Shown here: positions 1 through 8,577 of the stretch, piece after piece | Position numbering within the stretch: position 1 is the stretch's first letter | Layout of the letters: each line of letters opens with the position of its first letter | Assembly (NCBI GenBank): GCA_036403235.1 | Contig: DASWRI010000009.1 | Span: 1-48,456 of the forward strand | DNA length: 48,456 nucleotides | Direction: 5' to 3' | Origin: JBGTFE01 sp036403235 | Lineage (GTDB): Bacteria; Acidobacteriota; Blastocatellia; Pyrinomonadales; Pyrinomonadaceae | The notes under the pieces: model-generated | What the model saw: the letters and a program-made list of their open reading frames with translations, nothing else | What the model was told of the DNA's origin: nothing | Database searches by the model: none | Made by a program: the position numbers and the translations under genes

Positions 1-135
1 TTTGCCTGTGCGAATACACAAAAACGGGTATCCGTTTGTCTTGGCAAAATCGGTCAACCGGCGAAGCACGTTGGCCGCCCCGTTAACTTCATGAAATGTG
101 TCGGCAAACAATGCCACACGCGGAATTTGGTTCAT
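1..135 (-). CDS. Glycosyltransferase, family 4-like N-terminus (partial)
   Basis: The first 45 codons of a minus-strand gene that leaves the window at base 1. The start is the ATG at 133-135. The peptide begins MNQIPRVALFADTFHEVNG and continues with a small-residue stretch and NVLRRL. This is the typical opening of GT4/GT1-type glycosyltransferases (GT-B fold, MgtA-like alpha-mannosyltransferases), in which the first beta strand is followed by a Gly-rich acceptor-binding loop. Upstream of the ATG only a weak purine stretch is seen, with no clear Shine-Dalgarno sequence. Substrate and product cannot be told from 45 residues. Family assignment is moderately secure from the opening motif; the exact enzyme is unknown. 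Confidence 0.6.
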   Translation of the reverse strand, partial: MNQIPRVALFADTFHEVNGAANVLRRLTDFAKTNGYPFLCIRTGK

Positions 136-275
136 AAACTCTTTTTAGAAAATAATGTCGAATCCGCCCGTAACTTTCTATCTGCAAATTATACAGGGCA
201 AAAGCCGTTCCGCACAGAATTTCCTGATTTTAGGCAAATTTAAATATTTTATAAGTATTGCCGTGACAGCCCGCC

Positions 276-299
276 GCCGCCGGCAAAAGAACCGGCGGC
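276..299. repeat. GC-rich hairpin
   Basis: Perfect 8-bp inverted repeat GCCGCCGG / CCGGCGGC around an 8-base loop (caaaagaa). No T-run follows on either strand, so it is not a standard intrinsic terminator. It may be a structured leader element or a palindromic repeat. Confidence 0.5.
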
Positions 300-461
300 A
301 AATTGTCCCGCCGCTTTTGCCGTACCTTAACATAATAAAAATCGTCCGGAACAAGACGCGGAAGCCTTTGAGCGATAAACCCCTTTCGAGCGTCCGCCTC
401 CACTAAAATATGCCTTTTCTAAGCCATTTAATCTATGTCGGCCCATTGCAAGGAAAATATC

Positions 462-593
462 ATGTCAGTTTATTACAACAAATATGAACACAGCATTAAT
501 TCGCCGGAACGTTTTTATTATTCGGCGCAAAAGGCAGAAAAACGGCTAAACCGCCGCGCGCCCGCATCAACAAATCCTGAGCGTAAAGATTAA
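462..593 (+). CDS. Possible 43-aa small protein
   Basis: ATG at 462 is preceded at a good distance by AAGGAA (450-455). The 43-residue peptide starts MSVYYNKYEHSINSPERFYY, then becomes Lys/Arg/Ala-rich (AQKAEKRLNRR) and ends at TAA 591-593. It is hydrophilic, with no signal peptide or membrane segment. I do not recognise a family. The combination of a real Shine-Dalgarno sequence and sensible amino-acid composition makes it more credible than the longer, unsupported antisense ORF across the same bases. It could equally be the remnant of a longer gene. Confidence 0.35.
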   Translation: MSVYYNKYEHSINSPERFYYSAQKAEKRLNRRAPASTNPERKD

Positions 594-1089
594 GATGCGG
601 CGCTCGCCGCCCACACATCGTTCCCGCCGCCGCCGGCGCAGCGACAATCAATACAAACCCGGCTGTTTTTGTCAGGCGACGCGGTTTCCTCGATGTCGGG
701 CGTGATTCCATTTCCTGTTAAGTTTAATCTAATCGCGCTGCTTTACCATTAAAAAACTCTCTTCGGCAAGATTTATCTTTTTATTTTCCGGCTCGTAAAC
801 GTACAGCCCGCGACGACGGCCGAAAATCTTTGTATATCCTGTCGTAAAGCGCAAAAAGCCGGCCGGTCGAATTTCCCCGGATATATGCCCGCGCCGTTTC
901 GAGCGCCCCTTTTATTTTCCCGGCGCGTTTTTCGTCGTCGTTTAAAAATATCGCAGACGGGGGCGAAATATCCCTGCGCCACCGGTTCTTTGAGCCGTGC
1001 ATTTTCATCGTTGGCGGCGAAATTTTGTAAATTTCTTTGTGTATTGATAAAACTTGTTTTTCTCCGCAATTTCTAGTATTTTATAAAAA

Positions 1090-1103
1090 GGCATAACATT
1101 TGC
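1090..1103 (+). promoter_or_regulatory. Candidate sigma-54 promoter for the minor pilin operon
   Basis: AGGCATAACATTTGCA matches the -24/-12 consensus TGGCACG-N4-TTGCA: GG at 1090-1091, exactly ten bases, then GC at 1102-1103, with a perfect TTGCA. It lies about 60 bases upstream of the preferred fimT start (1165). Sigma-54/PilR control of pilin genes is known in other bacteria; use here is inferred. Confidence 0.55.
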
Positions 1104-1164
1104 AAATAGGTTAAGCCTTCCACAAATCATATTGTTCGGTTTGTTTTATAAAATCTTGAATTCT

Positions 1165-1827
1165 ATGGAAATTAAATACCTATTATCTTCGGAACGGGGA
1201 TTTTCGTTAATTGAAATGCTGGTTGTTATCGTTGTGATGGCAATTCTTGTTTCATTCGCGCTTTTAGGAACGTCTTCGCGTAAGCTTTACGCCGCCGATA
1301 CGCAGGCATTGGCGATAATCGACATTCTGCAGGAAGCACGGCAGAAGGCCTTAACGCAGGGCAAGACGCTGCGCGTTGAAATAAACGATACCGACAAGCA
1401 AATTCGTTTAATTGACGAAAACGCCACAACTGCCGCGAGCGATGATGAAGTTTTGCAAACGCAGAATTTCGATTCTTCGGTGACGGTCGGCGTAAAACCG
1501 GCCAATGTAAACGTATTTGGCAGACTGCCCAAGAGCAACTCGCCGATTCCGGAAATACAATTCAAGCAAACGACGTATCCTCCGAGCGCAAACGACAGAG
1601 TCAAAACTCTCAGATTCATGAAAAATGGCGAAGTAGTTGACGGCGGAACCGACGACCTCGGAACCGACGCGATGAATTCGGGCGTCACCATATACGTTTA
1701 CAACGGTGCGAGCGGAAGCCGCTCTCCGGTCGTGCGCGCCGTCACAGTCAGCGGAATAACGGCCGCCGCGGAACTTCTAAAATGTCAGACCGACACGGAC
1801 GGAACTTGTATCGTATGGGTAAAATAA
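1165..1827 (+). CDS. Type IV minor pilin / pseudopilin, GspH/FimT-like
   Basis: 220-residue prepilin-like protein. The short leader MEIKYLLSSERG precedes FSLIEMLVVIVVMAILVSFALLG: the class III prepilin cleavage site (G^F, with Glu at +5) followed by the hydrophobic N-terminal helix. The body has the FimT/GspH layout, with a helix followed by a beta-rich globular part, and has Cys residues near the C-terminus. ATG 1165 is chosen because it gives a normal 12-residue leader; an in-frame start at 1132 would add 11 residues. It is the first gene of a fimT-pilV-pilW-pilX-type set, overlaps the next gene by 13 bases and sits behind a candidate sigma-54 promoter. It probably primes pilus assembly at the inner membrane. 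GspH and FimT cannot be separated from sequence alone. Confidence 0.8.
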   Translation: MEIKYLLSSERGFSLIEMLVVIVVMAILVSFALLGTSSRKLYAADTQALAIIDILQEARQKALTQGKTLRVEINDTDKQIRLIDENATTAASDDEVLQTQNFDSSVTVGVKPANVNVFGRLPKSNSPIPEIQFKQTTYPPSANDRVKTLRFMKNGEVVDGGTDDLGTDAMNSGVTIYVYNGASGSRSPVVRAVTVSGITAAAELLKCQTDTDGTCIVWVK

Positions 1828-2390
1828 ACTTCCACAAACAGACAATCGACCTACCGCCTGAAAACAAAAATGAAGCCGGTTTCAGCTATATCGAAACGAT
1901 TATTTCGATATTAATTTTAACCGTCGGACTGCTCGGCGCGCTTTCGGGAACGACCTTCGCGCTTTTATACGCCCAGCAGTCGGAGAAAAAAACACGGGCG
2001 AAGGAAATTGCCGGTTCGATTATCGAAAACGTTTTCGCTATCCGCGATATTCAATCGCAGGGCGGGCTTGCGATGAGCGGCTTTGACGCCATTCAGATAA
2101 AAAATGACAGCAACACGGGCATTTTTATCGGCGGGTGGTTTCCCGTCCGCGAAGGTTCGGGAGCTGACGGCATTTACGGCACTACCGACGATTCCTGTCT
2201 GGCTGGCGGAACCTGCACGGGTGCGCCGATTGTTGCGGGCTATGACCGGAAAATCGAAATCAGCGACCTTACCGAAAACGGCGTCGTGCGAAAAAGGCGT
2301 ATCAACGTAACCGTCCGCTACCAGACGAACGGAGGCAAAACCGAGCAGGAGACAATTTCGACGATTATCGCCAATTTGCCGGTAAACTAA
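1815..2390 (+). CDS. Type IV minor pilin, PilV/GspI-like
   Basis: 191-residue prepilin. A 26-residue basic/acidic leader ends in EAG and is followed by FSYIETIISILILTVGLLG: cleavage site, Glu at +5, then the transmembrane helix characteristic of PilV/GspI. The ATG at 1815 overlaps the end of the upstream gene by 13 bases, which suggests translational coupling; a start at 1782 is possible but would enlarge the overlap to 46. The middle part has a Cys pair (CLAGGTC) that may form a disulfide. Together with its neighbours it forms the minor-pilin tip complex of a type IV pilus or a related secretion pseudopilus. Confidence 0.78.
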   Translation: MGKINFHKQTIDLPPENKNEAGFSYIETIISILILTVGLLGALSGTTFALLYAQQSEKKTRAKEIAGSIIENVFAIRDIQSQGGLAMSGFDAIQIKNDSNTGIFIGGWFPVREGSGADGIYGTTDDSCLAGGTCTGAPIVAGYDRKIEISDLTENGVVRKRRINVTVRYQTNGGKTEQETISTIIANLPVN

Positions 2391-2406
2391 AAATTTTGGT
2401 TTGAAA

Positions 2407-3450
2407 ATGAAGCAAAAAAATATAAACTCCCAACCGCGCCGCGCCGGATTCAGCTTAATCGAGCTGATGATTTCGATGGTTATCTTTATGGTCGTCATCA
2501 CCGCCGTCTACGGGGTGATGAAAATTTCGCTTCTCCAGCGAAATACCACCACCACGAATATCGACGCGGTAAAAAGCGCGAGAATTGCTTTGAACTATAT
2601 TCGACGCGACGCGATTAACGCCGGTCTCGGTTATCACAACGTCGGCGGGCTTGTGCCGGACGGCTTTGTCCGCAAAATACTTGACGCGTCGGCCGATACG
2701 GACGTTGACGACCGCGATTTGCTGACCGGCATCATCTCGGGCGAAAACGTCACGTCCAACAGCTTAAACACATCGCCCAACACAAAAATGGACGCGCTCG
2801 GCTTTGTCACGCGCGATTTGACGTTTAACGGCGGAAATCCGGTCAGCGTGACGGGCACGACGACTTCGGGGTCGGATGTGGTCGTCCAAACCGCTTCTAA
2901 TACGGCACAGCTTTTTAAGCTTTACGACCTTTATTTAATCGAAACCGACATCAGTCAGGTCGTCGGCGTCGTCACGGAAGTTCCTTCGAGCAGCTCGTTC
3001 AAATTCGGATTCGGCACGGCCGACCCGTTAGGCGTCAATCTTTCGGCAACCGCAACTGGAAGCAATAAAAGTCTTTTAGCCGTTTCCAACGTTACGGGCA
3101 CGCTCAAGAAAATCAATATGGTTCTCTACAGCATCAGCCCCGACGGCGTGCTGCTTAGAAAAACCTATGCCAACAATACCGGCGAGCCGAGGGACGCACA
3201 GATTCAGGTTCACGAATTAATCAACAACGTGCAGAATTTTCAGATTAATTATCTGATGGACGACGGAACAGTCACCTCAGACCCGTCTTTGGGCAATAAC
3301 GGGCGGCTGAATCAGCAGAAAATGAATCAGGTAATCCAGATGGAAATAATAATTACCGTTTTGCCGGTCAGCGCCGATTCGCGGACGCCGACGCCGGTAA
3401 CGATTAAGGAAGTTATCAGCGCGCGCAATCTCCGCTACGCAGTCAACTAA
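2407..3450 (+). CDS. Type IV minor pilin, PilW/GspJ-like
   Basis: 347 residues from ATG 2407, six bases after a possible TTG start. The leader MKQKNINSQPRRAG is followed by FSLIELMISMVIFMVVITAVYGV, a textbook prepilin peptidase site with Glu +5 and a long hydrophobic helix. The length and the N-terminal stretch after the helix (QRNTTTTNIDAVKSARIALNYIRRDAINAGLGY) fit PilW, whose early motif is an RxxxxxIRRDxRxAG-like segment. It is 16 bases after the pilV-like gene and 32 before the pilX-like gene, in one operon. Role: membrane-embedded minor pilin needed to start fibre assembly; inferred from family and context. Confidence 0.75.
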   Translation: MKQKNINSQPRRAGFSLIELMISMVIFMVVITAVYGVMKISLLQRNTTTTNIDAVKSARIALNYIRRDAINAGLGYHNVGGLVPDGFVRKILDASADTDVDDRDLLTGIISGENVTSNSLNTSPNTKMDALGFVTRDLTFNGGNPVSVTGTTTSGSDVVVQTASNTAQLFKLYDLYLIETDISQVVGVVTEVPSSSSFKFGFGTADPLGVNLSATATGSNKSLLAVSNVTGTLKKINMVLYSISPDGVLLRKTYANNTGEPRDAQIQVHELINNVQNFQINYLMDDGTVTSDPSLGNNGRLNQQKMNQVIQMEIIITVLPVSADSRTPTPVTIKEVISARNLRYAVN

Positions 3451-3482
3451 TCCAATTTTCCGCTATCAGGAACAAGATTGAT

Positions 3483-6362
3483 ATGAAAAACGACATCCCA
3501 ACAATCGATAAAAATTCCCGACTCAACAACCAGCGCGGCGTGTCACTCGTTATAACATTATTGGTTATGACCTTGCTGCTCGGATTCGTCGCGGTCGCGC
3601 TTTCGCGGATTTCGGCTGAAACGCGCGTGTCTTACAACGACGCCGCCGAAGCCCGAACGCTTGCCGCTTCCGAAGCCGGGCTGGAGGACGCGACGCGTGA
3701 TTTTGCAACCGTTCTGGAACATAAATTAAATCCGACCGACGAAGATATATATAAAATTAAAACAAACACGGTCGACGGATTTGCGGAAGATTTCGAAATC
3801 GAAAAATCTCTGACGACGGTCGGCACGGCGAAATTAATCACGATTCAAGCGGGTGCGTTTCAGGGCTTATACAGCCTGCGCGACGAGTGGCAGATAAACG
3901 TCACCGCCCGCGAATTTCTTTCGGACGCAAAAGTTCAGACGATGCGTCGGTTTTATAATAATCGTATTCCGCTTTTCCAGTTCGGCGCTTTTTATCAGGA
4001 CGATTTGGAATTAAATCGTCCGCCTTTGTTTACGTTTAGCGGAAAGGTTCACACAAACAGCAATCTTTTTATCAGCTCCTTCCCGTTAAGCTCGGGCGCC
4101 GGCGTCTTTTTCAAATCGAAGGTGACGGTCGCGGGCGAGATTGTCAACGACATCTGGAAAACCGGAACAAAGCTCGCCGCCGGAACGGACGATACGGGCG
4201 ATGTGAACTTTCCGAATGCGAGCGGCACAAATCAAAAATTGACGGTCGGTAACGGCAGCGTTAAATGTACGAGCGGGACGGGCGGAATCTTAAAGGAAAC
4301 CGGCGGGCGCGGGCGCGCGTTTCCCTATCCGAACTGCACAAAAAATGCGGGGTGGGCGTCTTTTTCGCAACGTTTTGAAGGAAATTTGACGGCCAACACA
4401 AAGGAGTTGAGATTACCGATTGACCGGCTTAACATTCCATTAATCGAGATTATGCGACGCGGAAAAAATATCGGCGATAAAGCGAACGTCGGCGGCAGCG
4501 TCAGGGACGTGACAACGGCGGAACAGGATAATATGACGGTTTCCGAAGAGCGCTACGCCAATAAACAAGGAATCCGCATTTCTCTCGCCGACGCGAAAAA
4601 CAAACTGCCGGGCTGTGCCGCCGTAACGACGCCGTGCGGCGTTCGGCTTGACGGGCAAATCAATGCGGACGGCACGCTCGGCTATCAACCGGTGGCGATG
4701 AAAGACGGCGCGACCTACAAGACGACCGCGGTCAACGGCAGCCGTCTCGGCGTCAGCGGCCGGGAAGTATGGATAAAAGTCGAAACGATAAATTTCGACT
4801 ACGACGCGGGCAAACCCGTGACGGCTGACATTACCGAAGATTTTTTAAGTCTCGGAATGACCGAGCCGATACCTTCGGGCAATTTTCGCATCGGCAATTA
4901 TGCGAGCGGGCAGGACGGCCGCTCGATTATAAAAATTCAGCATTTTTCGGTTCCGGGAACGACGATTCCCGACCCCGGCACGACTTCTTATTTGACGACG
5001 CTTTCCGACGGCAGCACGAATTATAATTTTGTCGGCCGTTTTAAGCTGGCAAAAAGTACTGATGTTCTTCCTACGACTTCCGAATGTTACGGCTACGCTT
5101 ACAATAATAAGGTGAGTTGTACCGCCGCCGACGCCTTTGCCGCGCCCGTCAGAAAAAGCGGCGCGGGAATCATTACGAGCGTCGAAAAACAGCATTATAA
5201 AATACTGTGTCTGAGCAACGTCAGCGATTGCTCCCAGGCCGATGAAATCGAACGATATTTGATTGTGCCTTTCCCGATTCAAATGTATGACTCGCGCGAG
5301 GGCAACCGCGCCGATTCGGATAGCGGCGTAACCGCCGGATATGTTTATCGCAACGGCGTGATGAGCTTAATCGACATCGACGTGGCGAATTTACGGGAAT
5401 TTTTCAAAGGAACCTGGGACGACAAATTTCCGACCACTACGCCGTATGCCACAAGTCGCGGCAACGTCGGGCTGAAAAGCACCGACATTCCCGATAATCG
5501 CGGCTGGGTCTTGTATGTTTCCGACCGTCGCGGCGATTATGATTTTGACGGCCGTTATACGATGGAAGACGTCAACCCGAATTCAAGCTCGACGGTTGAC
5601 GAGGATTTGGACAACAACGGCTTAATCGACACCGATTATACGAATGAAGCGCCCGCGCAGAATTCAACCGTGGAAAGCGGGCTCGCAGCCGTTACCGACC
5701 ACTCGTTTTATCGCCGCGGAGTCAGGCTTATCAACGCGCGGACGCTGCCGGGCAAATACGATTCAACCACGCCCGCCAATACTAAAGGATTTACGTTTGC
5801 TTCGGAAAACGGCATCTACGTCGGCGGAAACTACAACGTGCAGAGCGTCACGCTGCCCGGCGGAACCGCCCCGGCTGATTCGACCGCGTATTTGCCGCAA
5901 AATACGACGGTTCATATTCCTTCATCAATCGTCGGCGACAGCGTGACCGTTTTATCAAACAGCTGGAACGACGCGAACAGCTTTGCCAACCCCTTCGACA
6001 CGACAAAACGCGATGCGTCGAACACGCAGGTGCGCTTTGCGATGATTGCCGGCGATTCGCTGACCGCACGCACGGCCAGCGCGACGAACGGTGATTTCGA
6101 CGGGTTAAACGGCGGCTTACATAACTTTATGCGTTTTCTCGAATCCTGGAGCGGCAAACGCCTTAATTATTCCGGCTCGCTGATAAATCTCTACAACTCG
6201 TTCAACAACAACGGGAAATGGAAATGCTGCGTCACGGTTTACGACCCGCCGACGCGCGACTGGACATTCGACAGCACCTTTAGCGACCCGAACCGTCTTC
6301 CGCCCGGCGCGCCCTACGTCTATTATCTTTCTTTTACGGGCTTCCAGCGAGTAAGTGAATAG
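3483..6362 (+). CDS. Very long PilX-like minor pilin with putative Ca-binding loops
   Basis: 959 residues, several times longer than classical PilX (about 200). The N-terminus has NQRG followed by VSLVITLLVMTLLLGFVAVALSR and a helix with ARTLAASEAGLEDA. This is the PilX_N signature, which characteristically lacks the Glu at +5. The remainder is a large extracellular passenger rich in Thr, Ser, Asp and Gly, with scattered Cys. Two EF-hand/dockerin-like loops appear at about residues 685-696 (DYDFDGRYTMED) and 708-718 (DLDNNGLIDTD). The C-terminal segment (GGLHNFMRFLESW, then RDWTFDSTF and LPPGAPYVYY) resembles endings I associate with long PilX-type proteins. It is the last gene of the operon and is followed by a terminator. 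No separate pilY1 is present, so this protein may supply the tip adhesin/calcium function itself (inference). Confidence 0.7.
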   Translation: MKNDIPTIDKNSRLNNQRGVSLVITLLVMTLLLGFVAVALSRISAETRVSYNDAAEARTLAASEAGLEDATRDFATVLEHKLNPTDEDIYKIKTNTVDGFAEDFEIEKSLTTVGTAKLITIQAGAFQGLYSLRDEWQINVTAREFLSDAKVQTMRRFYNNRIPLFQFGAFYQDDLELNRPPLFTFSGKVHTNSNLFISSFPLSSGAGVFFKSKVTVAGEIVNDIWKTGTKLAAGTDDTGDVNFPNASGTNQKLTVGNGSVKCTSGTGGILKETGGRGRAFPYPNCTKNAGWASFSQRFEGNLTANTKELRLPIDRLNIPLIEIMRRGKNIGDKANVGGSVRDVTTAEQDNMTVSEERYANKQGIRISLADAKNKLPGCAAVTTPCGVRLDGQINADGTLGYQPVAMKDGATYKTTAVNGSRLGVSGREVWIKVETINFDYDAGKPVTADITEDFLSLGMTEPIPSGNFRIGNYASGQDGRSIIKIQHFSVPGTTIPDPGTTSYLTTLSDGSTNYNFVGRFKLAKSTDVLPTTSECYGYAYNNKVSCTAADAFAAPVRKSGAGIITSVEKQHYKILCLSNVSDCSQADEIERYLIVPFPIQMYDSREGNRADSDSGVTAGYVYRNGVMSLIDIDVANLREFFKGTWDDKFPTTTPYATSRGNVGLKSTDIPDNRGWVLYVSDRRGDYDFDGRYTMEDVNPNSSSTVDEDLDNNGLIDTDYTNEAPAQNSTVESGLAAVTDHSFYRRGVRLINARTLPGKYDSTTPANTKGFTFASENGIYVGGNYNVQSVTLPGGTAPADSTAYLPQNTTVHIPSSIVGDSVTVLSNSWNDANSFANPFDTTKRDASNTQVRFAMIAGDSLTARTASATNGDFDGLNGGLHNFMRFLESWSGKRLNYSGSLINLYNSFNNNGKWKCCVTVYDPPTRDWTFDSTFSDPNRLPPGAPYVYYLSFTGFQRVSE

Positions 6363-6483
6363 AAATGGCAAATCAAATCAATCGTTTACATACTAAATCA
6401 AGTAGCGGTAAACAGCGCTTGTAAGTCTGAAAATTCTCGTGCCGGCAGTTCAATTCTGTCACAAGCCACAATTTTTATTGAAG

Positions 6484-6513
6484 AAAAGCGCATCGAAAGA
6501 TGTGCTTTTTACT
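6484..6513. terminator. Bidirectional intrinsic terminator
   Basis: 11-bp stem (AAAAGCGCATC / GATGTGCTTTT, one G-T pair) with a GAAA tetraloop, T-run on the plus side and A-run on the other. It separates the plus-strand pilin operon from the convergent RCC1-repeat gene. Confidence 0.75.
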
Positions 6514-6541
6514 TTTGCCGAATTTACTGACTAACTTATTT

Positions 6542-8392
6542 TTATTGAGCTGAGAAATCTAGATTTTCAAAGTCCTCGTTAACGGTTATGACTTGCGGCA
6601 CAAACGTTGCGCCCTTGACGGAAACTTGAACGGTATAGGTTTGCCCGATGGCGACATTATCAAATTTATAGAAGCCGAATGGATTGACCGAAGCGGTTCT
6701 GACATTTCCCTGCGCGTTCGTTAAAGTGACGATAGCGCGGTTTGAAAGCGTGCCTTTTCCGGAAGAGACTCTGCCGGAAACAATCGGACTCGCCGAAGTC
6801 GGCGTATATCCTCTGGCGATGACGAACGGCGAGAGCGTCGTCACTCTGGAGCAGATTTGACCGCGCACGTAGGTTGACGAAGATGTTCTGTCAATCCAGG
6901 CAGAGCCTTCGCCGTGAAGGATTTTCAGGTAGGAGAAATTGGTCGCGTCATATTCGTTGATGCCGGTGATGCAGACGTCGACATTTCCCGAATAAGTCGC
7001 GGTGGCCGTGACGTTATAGGCCGGCTGGTTGTTCTGGATAGTGTAGCCCGCCGGCAGCGTATAGCCGGCGACGGCGGTCGGGTCGATGGCGCCGTAGGTC
7101 AGAGTTCCCGCGCCCGACACGTTCGCAAAATTAAGACGAACGTTTTCGCCGCGAATCGTCTGGCTTCCGACGGCGAGCGCGATTGTCGGCGTGCTTTGCA
7201 GAGAGTGCTGTCTGCCCGTTCCGATGACCGCGTTGCCCGCACCGAGCGCGGTGATTTGATACGGTGTGTTTACCGTATTATCGAAAGTGCCGTTGCCGAC
7301 CGAGCCGCTGTCGTTAGCGCCCCAGGCGAAAAGTTGCCCCGCGCGGTCGCGAACGAGGTTGTGGAGGCCGGTTTCGGATTTGATTTCGATGATGTTTGAA
7401 AGAGCGGTATTTTTCGTCGGCTCGGCGACCGGATTCGGAAGGATTGAGCCGTTGCCCAGCTGACCAAAAACGTTATGTCCCCAAATCCAGACTTCTCCGG
7501 CGGCGGTCAGCGCAACGCAGTGAAAGTTTCCGGCGGAAATCTGCACGACATTGCCCATTACCGTCTGCTTGGTCTGCGCAGGATAAAGCACCGATACATC
7601 CGTAACCGCCGGATTGCCAATCCTACTGCTGTTGTTATTGCCCCAACCCCAGATTGTGCCGTCGCGTCTGAGCGCCATCGAAAACTGGCTGCTCGCCGCG
7701 ATTTGCAGCACGCCCGTAAAATCTACTCCCGGCGATGCCTGAACTTTGACCGGAACGAGCGGATATACGGACGTGTTACCGTTGCCGATTTGCCCGAAGT
7801 CGTTAGCTCCCCACGCCCAGACTTTGCCGTCTGCGGTGAGGGCGAGGTTGTGCTCGCGTCCGGCATCGATTTGAATAACCTGACCGTCAAAGCCCGCCAC
7901 GCCCGCGCCGACCTGCACGGGCAGAGGCGAGTCGTTCTGCGAATTAACGCCGAGCTGACCGGAATAGTTTGCGCCCCACGCCCAGACTTTGCCGTCACGG
8001 TCGAGCGCGAGCGAATGAAGCCAGCCCGCCGAGACAGCCGTGATATTCTGCAAATCGGCACTGTTCGCCGCGTTTCTGACTACTACGGGCGTCGTCTTGC
8101 AGTTGCACTGGTTCATCGTGGTCGTGCCGTCGCCGAGCTGCCCGCTGGAGTTGCCCCCGACGGCGAGAATTGTTCCGTTTGCCCGCAGGGCGAGCGTGGA
8201 GACTTCCGAGCCGCTGAAAGCGGTGATGTCGGTGTAGCCGGCAAACGCCGGTGTCGGCGTGTTGCGAAGGGTCGTGGTCGTGTCGCCGAGCTGTCCGACG
8301 CTGTTCAAACCCCATGATTTAACCTGAGCCGGAGTTTTGAACGATAAAAGACCGCACAGCACGAAAGCGCAGATGCAAAAAAGTCGTTTCAT
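6542..8392 (-). CDS. Secreted RCC1-repeat protein
   Basis: 616 residues. A signal peptide (MKRLFCICAFVLCGLLSFKTPAQ) is followed by about seven RCC1 repeats (residues about 27-400), each with the pattern VWAWGxNxxGQLG...P..V plus HxLAL. The repeats predict a seven-bladed beta-propeller. After them comes a beta-rich region, then a C-terminal carboxypeptidase-regulatory-like (prealbumin-fold) domain from about residue 535 (SGRVSSGKGTLSNRAIVTLT, then FGFYKFDNVAIGQTYTV). An AGGAG ribosome binding site lies nine bases upstream of the start. RCC1-type propellers are common in secreted proteins of acidobacteria and deltaproteobacteria, but their function is unknown. Nothing nearby explains its role; it may be a surface or adhesion protein. 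Confidence 0.85.
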   Translation of the reverse strand: MKRLFCICAFVLCGLLSFKTPAQVKSWGLNSVGQLGDTTTTLRNTPTPAFAGYTDITAFSGSEVSTLALRANGTILAVGGNSSGQLGDGTTTMNQCNCKTTPVVVRNAANSADLQNITAVSAGWLHSLALDRDGKVWAWGANYSGQLGVNSQNDSPLPVQVGAGVAGFDGQVIQIDAGREHNLALTADGKVWAWGANDFGQIGNGNTSVYPLVPVKVQASPGVDFTGVLQIAASSQFSMALRRDGTIWGWGNNNSSRIGNPAVTDVSVLYPAQTKQTVMGNVVQISAGNFHCVALTAAGEVWIWGHNVFGQLGNGSILPNPVAEPTKNTALSNIIEIKSETGLHNLVRDRAGQLFAWGANDSGSVGNGTFDNTVNTPYQITALGAGNAVIGTGRQHSLQSTPTIALAVGSQTIRGENVRLNFANVSGAGTLTYGAIDPTAVAGYTLPAGYTIQNNQPAYNVTATATYSGNVDVCITGINEYDATNFSYLKILHGEGSAWIDRTSSSTYVRGQICSRVTTLSPFVIARGYTPTSASPIVSGRVSSGKGTLSNRAIVTLTNAQGNVRTASVNPFGFYKFDNVAIGQTYTVQVSVKGATFVPQVITVNEDFENLDFSAQ

Positions 8393-8577
8393 TTTTGAAT
8401 GCTCCTATTTGTAAAAGATTCCAAACCGACCGGCGAAATCTGCGAGAGCGGGCCGCAAAGGTTTATCGGGTTTACCGAGAAGATTACAGGAAAAGCGTTT
8501 TTCTAGCAACATTTTCCGGGCCGGGACGAAACAGCGCGGACAAACCCGCATGTCCGAAAACACTATTTTTGGACGCC

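Larger units (their letters stand above)
136..1131. other. Gene-poor region between glycosyltransferase and pilin operon
   Basis: Almost 1 kb without a convincing long gene. It holds a GC-rich hairpin (276-299), a 43-codon ORF with a good ribosome binding site (462-593) and a sigma-54-like promoter (1090-1103). Minus-strand ORFs around 496-711 and 773-1069 lack ribosome binding sites and resemble no family I know. One in-frame stretch around 781-1008 has an acidic/basic helical look (FLNDDEKRAGKIKGALETAR) and may be the remains of an old gene. Confidence 0.5.

Noticed and set aside
155..406. 83-codon ORF on the plus strand near the left edge
   Set aside because: No ribosome binding site, low-complexity Arg-rich translation across the GC-rich hairpin, no family resemblance.
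496..711. 71-codon minus-strand ORF with a hydrophobic stretch
   Set aside because: Shine-Dalgarno-like AGGAA touches the ATG directly, composition is odd, and a better-supported small ORF overlaps it on the other strand.
773..1069. Two overlapping minus-strand ORFs (98 and 75 codons)
   Set aside because: Neither has a ribosome binding site. The 75-codon frame has a helical look but matches nothing known; kept only as a possible remnant.
7475..8317. 280-codon ORF antisense to the RCC1-repeat gene
   Set aside because: Arg/Asp-rich shadow caused by the repeats and codon bias of the real gene.
8552..8574. Hairpin GTCCGAAAA / TTTTTGGAC after the HupE gene
   Set aside because: No T-run follows on the relevant strand; could be chance.
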